NCBI GenBank assembly: GCA_020024155.1
Contig: JAHHUE010000024.1
Location: 1 to 22,233, forward strand
DNA: 22,233 bases
From: Oscillospiraceae bacterium
GTDB lineage: Bacteria > Bacillota > Clostridia > Oscillospirales > Ruminococcaceae
Reading direction: 5' to 3'
Made by a program: the position numbers and the translations under genes. Numbering within the stretch: the stretch's first letter is position 1; each line of letters starts with the position of its first letter. The notes under the pieces were generated by a model that did no database searches, was not told the origin of the DNA, and worked only from the letters and a program-made list of their open reading frames with translations. This document shows positions 15,855 through 22,233 of the stretch, one piece after another.

Positions 15855-16060
15855 CACTAAAATAATAGTGAAAACTATCAACCTGTTTTACTTAAAATTT
15901 AGCTATTTTAAATACTGTTTGCTTTTTTGCTTTTATCTCAACATTTATCTACTGTATAAGTTTATCATATAATAGTATTTTTCACTCTTTATTCATTTAC
16001 TTGAATACATAAAAGTAGTAAAATATATTATTATCAATATAGCTATAAGGAGGCTTTTTT
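15855..16060. other. 206-bp intergenic region, no gene seen
   Basis: A weak hairpin (CACTA-AAATAA-TAGTG) follows the glycosyltransferase stop. A promoter for the next gene lies at 15996-16024. I see no other structure in this AT-rich gap. Confidence 0.5.
15996..16024 (+). promoter_or_regulatory. Promoter for the small membrane protein gene
   Basis: TTTACT and TAAAAT are 17 bases apart. The start would be about 30 bases before the ATG at 16061, which has AAGGAGG. Confidence 0.5.
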
Positions 16061-16315
16061 ATGAGTATATCAACTCCATGGATATTTATTTCGTCTGTTG
16101 GGCTTTTTGGCAGATTTATTATTGCTTTAATTATAATCAGCTTTTTATATTCAAAAAACAAAAACGACCGTTACCTTAAAACAGGCTTTATTACTCTTTT
16201 AGTTTTGGGTGGTATTGTTTTGGTTTTAAGCATTATTTTCTTTATATTCATCTTTGTATTTGGTGGAATTACTATTTTGTCAAAGGCTCTTGGGCACTAC
16301 TATTGGTATTTCTAA
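16061..16315 (+). CDS. Small two-TM membrane protein, unknown function
   Basis: This 84-aa protein has hydrophobic segments at about 7-29 and 42-68, joined by a short basic loop (SKNKNDRY). This suggests both ends are outside and the loop inside. An optimal AAGGAGG site, its own promoter and a following terminator-like hairpin support a real gene. No family is recognised. It could be a small regulator or stress protein of the membrane, but nothing in the sequence says which. Confidence 0.7.
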   Translation: MSISTPWIFISSVGLFGRFIIALIIISFLYSKNKNDRYLKTGFITLLVLGGIVLVLSIIFFIFIFVFGGITILSKALGHYYWYF

Positions 16316-16345
16316 TTATACTATTTGTAATATTTTAAAAATTAA

Positions 16346-16372
16346 AAAGCCTGTACATTTTGTACAGGTTTT
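16346..16372 (+). terminator. Intrinsic terminator after the small membrane protein gene
   Basis: CCTGTACA and TGTACAGG form an 8-bp stem around TTT. It is extended by a G-U pair and by A/T pairs into TTTT. It lies 30 bases after the stop codon and only 25 bases before the next ATG, so the next gene may depend on read-through. Confidence 0.65.
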
Positions 16373-16396
16373 AAATATATACACGAGGATTATATT

Positions 16397-17128
16397 ATGG
16401 CTCAAACAACATTTAAGTACACCCTTGAAATTCAGGGAAACGATATAGATGCAAAAACAGCTAAATCTCTTAAAAAAGGGGATAGCCTTTCACTTAAAAG
16501 AATTTATGATAGTATGGACACATACGAAATAGTTGTCTATACTTCTGATGACAAAGAACTTGATATGCTTGGATATGCAGAAAGTGTGGGTATTGCCCCA
16601 TTTCTTGATGACCAACGCCTTTGTGTTGTTTGTGCAACTGTTGACGATGTTTCTGTAACCGAAGGTTCAAGCCACGCAAGCGATATAACTTATGTAAATT
16701 TCAGTGTTGTATTTGAATATGATGACACTGTTCTTGCTCCATTTGGTGGTGGCTACAACGAAACAATGGCATTTATGCCTGCTGACGATGATGTTTTCTG
16801 TCTTTGTCTTTACAGATTGTTAGACTACAATATGCCTATTATCACACAAACACATCTTAACAGATACGAGTTTGAAGTTGATATGGACGATGACACAAAA
16901 ACATTTTTTGATATTGACTGGGACGATGAAGACTATTTCTTTACAACAGAAATTCTCTTTGATGAAACATTTACAAAATGCCGTATGACAAGCCGTATTT
17001 ATTCTGAAACAAAAAATTATCCATTGCCTACAACAGAAAAAACTGCTTGCACTCTTATGACTTTTGTAAATCATGTAAGAATTTTTAACGACCAAGAAGC
17101 CATTACAGATTGTTCAATAGATTTATAA
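16397..17128 (+). CDS. Uncharacterised protein with a HIRAN-like N-terminal region
   Basis: This 243-aa soluble protein has no signal or membrane segment. Residues 24-71 run L-KKGDSLSLKRIYDS, then D-YEIVVY, LGYAE and IAPFLD. This matches the HIRAN pattern of G-D-x-L-x-L-R, a D/N-x-Y/A-I-x-V strand, L-G-Y and a later A-x-x-L. HIRAN domains bind DNA ends or act in nuclease and helicase proteins, and some stand-alone versions exist. The C-terminal half is acidic (DWDDEDYF and MDDD) and not recognised. GAGG precedes the ATG by eight bases. The gene stands apart from the sugar locus. The HIRAN call is by eye and only suggestive. Confidence 0.65.
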   Translation: MAQTTFKYTLEIQGNDIDAKTAKSLKKGDSLSLKRIYDSMDTYEIVVYTSDDKELDMLGYAESVGIAPFLDDQRLCVVCATVDDVSVTEGSSHASDITYVNFSVVFEYDDTVLAPFGGGYNETMAFMPADDDVFCLCLYRLLDYNMPIITQTHLNRYEFEVDMDDDTKTFFDIDWDDEDYFFTTEILFDETFTKCRMTSRIYSETKNYPLPTTEKTACTLMTFVNHVRIFNDQEAITDCSIDL

Positions 17129-17130
17129 TA

Positions 17131-17159
17131 TTACTATTCGTATAATTACAGCATATAAT
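17131..17159 (+). promoter_or_regulatory. Candidate promoter for the AlaX-smORF-rsmE unit
   Basis: TTACTA and a consensus TATAAT are 17 bases apart. The start would lie about 33 bases before the ATG. The -35 box is poor. Confidence 0.4.
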
Positions 17160-17198
17160 CATATTGTTCAATCATAAAATATAATAAAGGAGATTTGT

Positions 17199-18353
17199 AT
17201 GTCGGAAAAGCTTTTCTATAACGATAGTTTTCTTTCATCTTTCAGTTCAACAGTTACCGACTGCACTATTGAAAAAGACCATTTTTCCATAGTTTTGGAT
17301 AAAACTGTTTTTTATCCAGAGGGGGGTGGTCAGCCCTCTGACAAAGGCACATTATCCTTTAATGACACAAACGCAGAAATATTTTTTGTAAAAGAAAAAA
17401 ACGGGGTTATATGTCATTATTCATACACCCAAATACCTGTTGGCACAACTGTTTTTGGACAAATTGATTTTCAACGCCGTTTTGACCTTATGCAGCAACA
17501 CACAGGCGAGCATATAGTTTCCGGTATTGTAAACTCTTTGTTTGGTTATGACAATGTAGGTTTTCATCTTACAGAAAATGATATGTCTATTGATTTTTCT
17601 GGCGTTTTATCTAATGAAGATTTGCTAAAAGTAATAGATATGGCAAACGATATAATTTTAAAAAATCAGCCGGTTACTGCATCTTATCCTGACACAACAA
17701 ATCTTGAATATCGCTGTAAAAAAGCTCTTGAAGGTCCAATACGCATTGTTGAGGCAGGAAATGCAGATAGATGTGCTTGTTGTGGCACTCATGTTAAAAC
17801 AACCGGTCAAGTACAAATTATCGCAGTTAAAGACAGTATGAACTACAAAGGCGGTACAAGAGTTTTCTTAGGTTGCGGCAACAGAGTCTATAAAGATTAT
17901 ATTGCCAAAAATGCAGAATGTTACAAAATCAGTCATTTATTGAGTTGCAAAATAGGTGATGTTTCGCAAAAAGTAAATGATAAAATAAAAGAGTGCGATA
18001 ATCTGAAAACTCAACTTTCAAACGCAAAACAAGAACTTTTTTCTCTCTGGTCTGAAAATATTCATGGTGACATCGGATATATCGAAAAAGATAATCTGTC
18101 CAGTTCAGAAATACAAAAACTTGCAGATGAAATAAATAAAAACTGTCCTGTATCCGTTGTTTTGTCACATCAGGAAAACGAAAGTTATAAAATCTGCATC
18201 ATCTCAAAAACACAAGATACAAACAAGCTTGGAAAAGCTATATGCAACGCCTTTGGTGGCAAAGGTGGTGGCAAAAACGGAATTTTCCAAGGCACTTTAA
18301 ACTCTTACGGAGATATAAAATCAGTTTTAGAGGAAAATAGCAATGCTGATTGA
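17199..18353 (+). CDS. Alanyl-tRNA editing protein, AlaX type with DHHA1 domain
   Basis: This 384-aa protein should hydrolyse mischarged Ser- or Gly-tRNA(Ala) in trans. It shows the AlaRS-like second domain start FYPEGGGQPSD (38-48). The zinc/editing motif H101-TGE-H105 and C194-x3-H198 (CCGTH) match the editing site. GGTRVFLGCGNRV follows. A coiled-coil linker leads to a C-terminal DHHA1 domain with GGKGGGKNG near 355. This is the long AlaX form. AAAGGAGA precedes the ATG. Its stop overlaps the next ATG, so three genes (AlaX, a 74-aa protein and RsmE) form an overlapping translation unit, all with RNA-linked roles at its ends. Confidence 0.88.
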   Translation: MSEKLFYNDSFLSSFSSTVTDCTIEKDHFSIVLDKTVFYPEGGGQPSDKGTLSFNDTNAEIFFVKEKNGVICHYSYTQIPVGTTVFGQIDFQRRFDLMQQHTGEHIVSGIVNSLFGYDNVGFHLTENDMSIDFSGVLSNEDLLKVIDMANDIILKNQPVTASYPDTTNLEYRCKKALEGPIRIVEAGNADRCACCGTHVKTTGQVQIIAVKDSMNYKGGTRVFLGCGNRVYKDYIAKNAECYKISHLLSCKIGDVSQKVNDKIKECDNLKTQLSNAKQELFSLWSENIHGDIGYIEKDNLSSSEIQKLADEINKNCPVSVVLSHQENESYKICIISKTQDTNKLGKAICNAFGGKGGGKNGIFQGTLNSYGDIKSVLEENSNAD

Positions 18354-18567
18354 AACACTTTTTAGTATATGGAAAAATCAAAATCCTCGTTTACCGGTGG
18401 ATATAGACCATTTTTCCATAAAACAGGTTGGCAGTAAATATTATGTCTACGCTCACCAAAAAGATACTGAAATTACAACTAAAATCGGCACATACAAAAG
18501 CTATGAATGTGCCAAAAAGGCTATTGACAATATTTTAGATTTAAAGATTAAGGATTATGGCTCATAG
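18343..18567 (+). CDS. 74-aa conserved-looking protein between AlaX and RsmE
   Basis: This small soluble protein overlaps AlaX by 11 bases and RsmE by 11 bases. GAGG lies inside the AlaX 3' end, nine bases before its ATG. The core VGSKYYVYAHQKDTEI, GTYKSYECAKKAID looks like one compact alpha/beta domain. It is not recognised. Overlap on both sides and good codon content make it a real gene. A link to tRNA or rRNA quality control is a guess from the neighbours. Confidence 0.7.
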   Translation: MLIETLFSIWKNQNPRLPVDIDHFSIKQVGSKYYVYAHQKDTEITTKIGTYKSYECAKKAIDNILDLKIKDYGS

Positions 18568-19282
18568 ATATTTTTTAACAGATATAAATAACAACATTGC
18601 AACAGTTACAGACAACGAGGCTGTACACTTGTGCCGTGTTATGCGAATAAAAACAGGCGATAAAGTAATCTTATGCGACAAAGAAGGCTATGATTACACT
18701 GCTGTTGCCAAAGATATTTCAGAAAAGCTTATTACTTTTGATGTTATAAGCAAAGAGAAAAATCTGGCAGAACCACAAAAAAAGCTTACTGTTTATATGG
18801 CATTGCCAAAAAGCGATAAGCTGGAATTTATTGTGCAGAAAAGCTGTGAACTTGGTGCAACCAAAATTGTTCCGTTTATCAGCGAATTCTGTGTTGCTCA
18901 AAAAAGCAAAAAAGAGGACAGTAAAAAACAGCGTCTGCAAAAAATTTCTGCCGAAGCTGCAAAGCAATGTGGCAGAAGTGTACCAATGGAAGTTTGTGAC
19001 ACTCTTACATTTAAACAACTTGTTCAAGATTTAAAAAATAATGATGTAAATTTATTTTTCTATGAACACGCAGACACTCCACTTAACAAAGTGGATTTTT
19101 CTGATAAAGACAATATAAGTGTAATTATAGGCAGTGAAGGTGGTTTCAGTGATAAGGAATGTGATATTTTGTCAGAAAACGGAGTAAAAACAATTTCTCT
19201 TGGCAAAAGAATTCTTCGCTGTGAAACCGCAGCAGTAACTGCCGTTGCGCTTACAATGTACAATATGAGAGAAATGGAGTAA
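18557..19282 (+). CDS. rsmE: 16S rRNA (uracil-1498-N3)-methyltransferase RsmE
   Basis: This 241-aa SPOUT methyltransferase methylates U1498 of 16S rRNA with S-adenosylmethionine. The N-terminal PUA-like part starts MAHRYFL and holds EAVHLCRVMRIKTGD. The knotted domain has QKSCELGATKIVP (94-106), AAKQCGR (134-140), IGSEGGFSDKE (191-201) and LGKRILRCETAA (215-226), all classic RsmE marks. The length is normal. The ATG lies within the end of the 74-aa gene, with AAGGA only a few bases upstream, so translation probably relies on coupling. The VanY-type gene follows after seven bases. Confidence 0.95.
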   Translation: MAHRYFLTDINNNIATVTDNEAVHLCRVMRIKTGDKVILCDKEGYDYTAVAKDISEKLITFDVISKEKNLAEPQKKLTVYMALPKSDKLEFIVQKSCELGATKIVPFISEFCVAQKSKKEDSKKQRLQKISAEAAKQCGRSVPMEVCDTLTFKQLVQDLKNNDVNLFFYEHADTPLNKVDFSDKDNISVIIGSEGGFSDKECDILSENGVKTISLGKRILRCETAAVTAVALTMYNMREME

Positions 19283-19289
19283 CTTATCA

Positions 19290-20213
19290 ATGACCAAAGA
19301 ACAAGCAGAAAAGCTTAAACAAGAAAGACGAAAAAAAAGACTTAGAAAAAAACGCATAAAGGCATTTACAACACTTATTATCATTATTATTTTATTCTGT
19401 GCAATTGTATTTTTTGCAATAAAGGCAGTTATGCATTTTGTAAATAAAGACCCATCATCAAGCTTGGCTTCAACCGATTCTGTTCAAGTTGTTAATGAAA
19501 ATAAAAATGATGTAGAAATTACACCGGAAGGTGAAACTAAACCGGAAGAAGATAGCAAACCAGCGGAAGGAACTGCTGTGGAAAATAATTCTGAGAGCCA
19601 AACACCTCCTCCTACACAACCTGTTGGAGAAAAACCGGAACAAAGTTGGAGCACTGTCCTTGTAAATGTTGACCATCCTATGTCCAAAGATTACACCATG
19701 GAAGTAAGAGATATTTTGGATACCGGCAAAAAATTTGATGTTCGTGCAGCAGATAATCTTGAGGCAATGTTAAATGATGCAAAAAAAGCCGGATATAATA
19801 TGTTCCTTGTATCTTCTTATCGTTCACTGTCTTATCAAGAAGGCTTGTATTCAAGAAAAGTAAACGAATATAAAAAACTTGGTTATGATGAAGAAACTGC
19901 AAAAGCAGAGGCAGCAAAATGGGTTGCGATTCCAGGCACAAGCGAACACGCCTTAGCTCTTGCAGCAGACATTGTATCTTCAACTTGGTACAACACAAAC
20001 AGTGACTTAACCGAAGAATTTGAAAACACAGAACATTTCAAATGGCTTTATGAACACTGTGCAGATTACGGATTTATACTCCGTTATCCAAAAGGCAGAG
20101 AATCCACAACACACATATCTTACGAGCCTTGGCATTATCGCTATGTTGGTGTTGATGCTGCTAAATATATTATGGCAAACAACATTACCTTAGAAGAATT
20201 TTGTGGCGTATAA
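19290..20213 (+). CDS. D-alanyl-D-alanine carboxypeptidase, VanY/M15B type, membrane-anchored
   Basis: This 307-aa protein trims the terminal D-Ala from peptidoglycan stem peptides on the outer face. It has a basic N terminus, one hydrophobic anchor (about 25-50) and a Pro/Glu/Ser-rich linker (about 55-118). The M15 domain shows SYRS (176-179), S218-E-H220 and D227 in GTSEHALALAAD, and E279-P-W-H282. These are the zinc ligands His220, Asp227 and His282, with Glu279 as base. The usual Gly of S-x-H-x-x-G is Ala223. GGAG lies 12 bases before the ATG. It follows rsmE by seven bases. Nothing nearby suggests vancomycin resistance, so a housekeeping wall role is likely. Confidence 0.88.
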   Translation: MTKEQAEKLKQERRKKRLRKKRIKAFTTLIIIIILFCAIVFFAIKAVMHFVNKDPSSSLASTDSVQVVNENKNDVEITPEGETKPEEDSKPAEGTAVENNSESQTPPPTQPVGEKPEQSWSTVLVNVDHPMSKDYTMEVRDILDTGKKFDVRAADNLEAMLNDAKKAGYNMFLVSSYRSLSYQEGLYSRKVNEYKKLGYDEETAKAEAAKWVAIPGTSEHALALAADIVSSTWYNTNSDLTEEFENTEHFKWLYEHCADYGFILRYPKGRESTTHISYEPWHYRYVGVDAAKYIMANNITLEEFCGV

Positions 20214-20225
20214 CCGTTATTTTTA

Positions 20226-20254
20226 TTGATATTCTTAATTTTTTATGATAAAAT
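20226..20254 (+). promoter_or_regulatory. Strong promoter for the chorismate mutase gene
   Basis: TTGATA, a 17-base spacer ending in TGA, and TAAAAT give good -35, extended -10 and -10 boxes. It overlaps an in-frame ATG at 20245, which supports use of the later ATG at 20299. Confidence 0.6.
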
Positions 20255-20298
20255 ATTGTCTATTGATTAAAGCAATAAAGGCAGGCAATTTATTTATT

Positions 20299-20559
20299 AT
20301 GAATATACAAGAATTAAGAAATGAAATTGATACAATCAATGATGAAATGCTTAAACTCTTTATAAAGCGTATGGAAATTTCTTATCTTATTGGTAAAGAA
20401 AAGCAAAAAGAGGGTAAAAGTGTTCTTGACAGAAAAAGAGAAGAGGAAGTTTTGGAATATGTTGTGGCAAATTCTCCACAAAACATACAAAATTACTCAA
20501 TTGAATTTTTCCGTAATATAATGAATCTTAGTAAACAATACCAAGAAGAATACAAATAA
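20299..20559 (+). CDS. Chorismate mutase (AroQ type, monofunctional)
   Basis: This 86-aa all-helical protein converts chorismate to prephenate for phenylalanine and tyrosine synthesis. It starts MNIQELRNEIDTINDEMLKL and carries KRMEISYLIGKEKQ and LDRKREEEVL. Arg, Lys and Glu are at the usual AroQ positions, including the D-R-x-R-E motif that ends the second helix. I chose the ATG at 20299 because the family begins there and the upstream ATG lies in the promoter. No clean ribosome site precedes it, only AAGG farther upstream. It is followed by a bidirectional terminator. Confidence 0.85.
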   Translation: MNIQELRNEIDTINDEMLKLFIKRMEISYLIGKEKQKEGKSVLDRKREEEVLEYVVANSPQNIQNYSIEFFRNIMNLSKQYQEEYK

Positions 20560-20564
20560 AAAAT

Positions 20565-20592
20565 GCTATCTCATAGTAAAATATGAGATAGC
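20565..20592. terminator. Bidirectional terminator between chorismate mutase and flippase genes
   Basis: GCTATCTCATA and TATGAGATAGC form a perfect 11-bp stem around a 6-base loop. An A-run lies on one side and a T-run on the other. It serves the converging genes on both strands. Confidence 0.85.
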
Positions 20593-20604
20593 TTTTATTT
20601 TATC

Positions 20605-22062
20605 TTATTTTTTCAAACGGTTTGAGATAATCTCTTTTCCAAGTGCAACAGCACTTATAATCTGATTTTTATAAATTACAACATAAATTATACCACCAAC
20701 AAGCCCTGCAATAGCTTTAAGTGCAAAATTGTGTGCCCATATTGTGCCAAAATAAGTTATTACAAATAAATTTACACACACAAGTGCTGTTCTTTTTGCG
20801 TTTGGTATAGAGCAGTATAATCTTTGTGCAATAACTGTTCTAAACACAAACATTATAAAGTTTGATATACACAACGCCATACACACTCCGTAAAGCCCGT
20901 AATAAGGCGCAAGCCAAAGGCTGAACAGTATATTTGTCACAACAGACAAACCTATGCCTATTGTGTCATATATTGGCTTTTTAGCGATGGAAATTCCATA
21001 AACAGTTGTTTCGCTTATAATAAGGAACACCGGAACTAAAACCATTATAGGAAAAACCTCTATACCGTTTGCGTATTCGTGTCCAAGTATCCAGAAAATC
21101 AAATCTTCAAATATAACAAGTACGCAGAAAAACTCAACAATTACAAATGTAAGATAATCGTGTACCTGCTTAATTTTCTCCTGCTCTGACTTATAATTTG
21201 CATATATAAATGCACTCCAAAAAGTGGCAAATCCTGCCTGAATTATGGCAACAACATTTGATAATGTGCTTACCATACTAAACACACCAGCTTGACTATT
21301 ACCTATTGTTTTGGATATATAAACCTTTGAAAACAAACTGTTTAACCACAACATAACAGCAGTTGGCATAAGTGCCAAGCCATAAGGCAAAAGCTGTTTA
21401 TTGGCTTTTGTAAAAATAACATCAGTTGAAATTACTATATCTTTTTTGATAACAAGCCAAAATCCTATTCCAAAAACTGTCATACCACCAACAGTAAACA
21501 TAACAAGGGTATCCAAATCTGTACCAAAAAGTGTTCCAAAAATAAAGAACGCCTTTGTAAAGAACTGCATAAGCACACTTTCCAAAGTGTACAGTTTTAT
21601 ACTGCCGGACATACGATATGCAAGGTTTACATATCTTCCTATCATAGCCATAAATGCGTTTACAAACAAGTATAATACATAAATGTTTGGCATTTTATCA
21701 ACAAAGAATATGCCCAACACTTGTTGAGGGTAAAAAAATGCACATATTAAACCTGTAACAATAAGGCATAAGGATGATATACCAAAACAAGCACCAAACA
21801 ATCTGCCTTTATCAAGTGGGGCAGGTGGTTCGTTAAAAAATCTCATAAAAGATTGATCCAAACCAAGTATGCAGATATTCATAATAAGTGTGGATGTGGA
21901 TATAAAAATGTCCAATTGTCCCCATACATTTGCAGGTATAAACCAGGCAACAAGCAACAATGACGCACCATATATTATAAAATTTATCCATGTTGCAATA
22001 GAATATTTAAAAATAGAAAGCAATAAATCAACAGGATTTATTCCTTTTTTCTCATTTTCCAT
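20605..22062 (-). CDS. Polysaccharide/oligosaccharide flippase (Wzx/MATE-like)
   Basis: This 485-aa protein has 12-14 hydrophobic helices spread over its length. The N-terminal pattern FKYSIATWINFIIYGASLLL, followed by ANVWGQLDIF and GLDQSFMRFF, is typical of the Wzx (PST) export family. It should flip undecaprenyl-linked glycans across the membrane. The ATG at 22062 has only a weak GTGGTG site but a good promoter at 22102-22130. It stands about 4.8 kb from the nearest surface-glycan gene, and its substrate may be the same nonulosonate-containing glycan. That link is inferred. Confidence 0.85.
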   Translation of the reverse strand: MENEKKGINPVDLLLSIFKYSIATWINFIIYGASLLLVAWFIPANVWGQLDIFISTSTLIMNICILGLDQSFMRFFNEPPAPLDKGRLFGACFGISSLCLIVTGLICAFFYPQQVLGIFFVDKMPNIYVLYLFVNAFMAMIGRYVNLAYRMSGSIKLYTLESVLMQFFTKAFFIFGTLFGTDLDTLVMFTVGGMTVFGIGFWLVIKKDIVISTDVIFTKANKQLLPYGLALMPTAVMLWLNSLFSKVYISKTIGNSQAGVFSMVSTLSNVVAIIQAGFATFWSAFIYANYKSEQEKIKQVHDYLTFVIVEFFCVLVIFEDLIFWILGHEYANGIEVFPIMVLVPVFLIISETTVYGISIAKKPIYDTIGIGLSVVTNILFSLWLAPYYGLYGVCMALCISNFIMFVFRTVIAQRLYCSIPNAKRTALVCVNLFVITYFGTIWAHNFALKAIAGLVGGIIYVVIYKNQIISAVALGKEIISNRLKK

Positions 22063-22101
22063 AAGTTCACCACATATATATAAATTTAAAACCTAGCTTA
22101 T

Positions 22102-22130
22102 AGTATAAACAAAATATATAAAAAAGTAAA
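22102..22130 (-). promoter_or_regulatory. Promoter of the flippase gene
   Basis: On the minus strand TTTACT and TATACT are 17 bases apart. The start would be about 30 bases before the ATG. The rest of the right edge (22131-22233) is AT-rich and shows no gene. Confidence 0.55.
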
Positions 22131-22233
22131 GAAATCAGTAATATTATTATATTTTCCAATGTTATATTTTCTAAATCTTATAATTTGCTTTTAACGATAT
22201 TATTTTTATGTAAATAAGTTTATTTCAATTTAT

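Noticed and set aside
19290..20213. VanY as part of a vancomycin-resistance system
   Set aside because: No vanH/A/X or two-component regulator genes are nearby. It adjoins rsmE and looks like a housekeeping carboxypeptidase.
20245..20298. N-terminal extension of the chorismate mutase to an ATG at 20245
   Set aside because: The extension covers the promoter spacer and -10 box, and the family N-terminus begins at 20299.
1..22233. CRISPR array, prophage, insertion sequence or defence island
   Set aside because: No regularly spaced repeats, transposase, integrase, phage structural or restriction genes were seen on either strand.

Overview
The window is a low-G+C Firmicutes chromosome segment, most likely from a Clostridia-type anaerobe. 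I base this on the AT-rich intergenic DNA, strong AGGAGG-like ribosome sites, sigma-A-type promoters, a VanY-type D,D-carboxypeptidase and short intrinsic terminators. The genus cannot be fixed from the sequence alone.

Left edge (1-760): a broken reading frame runs off the edge. It is followed by a tRNA-Leu(CAG) gene on the minus strand. A 47-bp direct repeat of the tRNA 3' end plus its terminator lies 185 bp away, and a G+C-rich insert sits between the two copies.

Main block (760-13355, minus strand): a nonulosonic acid locus that best fits CMP-legionaminic acid synthesis. In transcription order it holds a LegB-like 4,6-dehydratase, two large multi-pass membrane proteins (DUF2142-like and GT-C-like), a small two-TM protein, a LegC-like aminotransferase, a LegX/PtmE-like CBS-nucleotidyltransferase, a LegI/NeuB synthase, a LegG/NeuC hydrolysing 2-epimerase, two Gfo/Idh proteins and a LegF/NeuA cytidylyltransferase. 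The block is split by an internal terminator and internal promoters and ends at a terminator at 712-741. No LegH N-acetyltransferase is visible. The first Gfo/Idh protein lacks the usual catalytic Lys and His.

Divergent from the locus (13510-15854, plus strand) are a membrane-anchored SGNH/AlgX-like protein and a predicted GT-B-type surface-carbohydrate glycosyltransferase. These may modify and transfer the sugar. A Wzx-type flippase at the right end (20605-22062, minus) could export the finished glycan.

The remaining genes (16061-20559, plus) are mainly housekeeping: a small membrane protein, a protein with a HIRAN-like N-terminus, an AlaX-type alanyl-tRNA editing protein, a 74-aa protein and RsmE (these three overlap), a VanY-type carboxypeptidase and a chorismate mutase.

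I see no CRISPR array, prophage, insertion sequence or restriction system. The most unusual points are the membrane cassette inside the nonulosonate operon, the Gfo/Idh pair with one apparently non-catalytic member, and the tRNA-Leu whose T-stem mismatch coincides with a duplicated 3' end.
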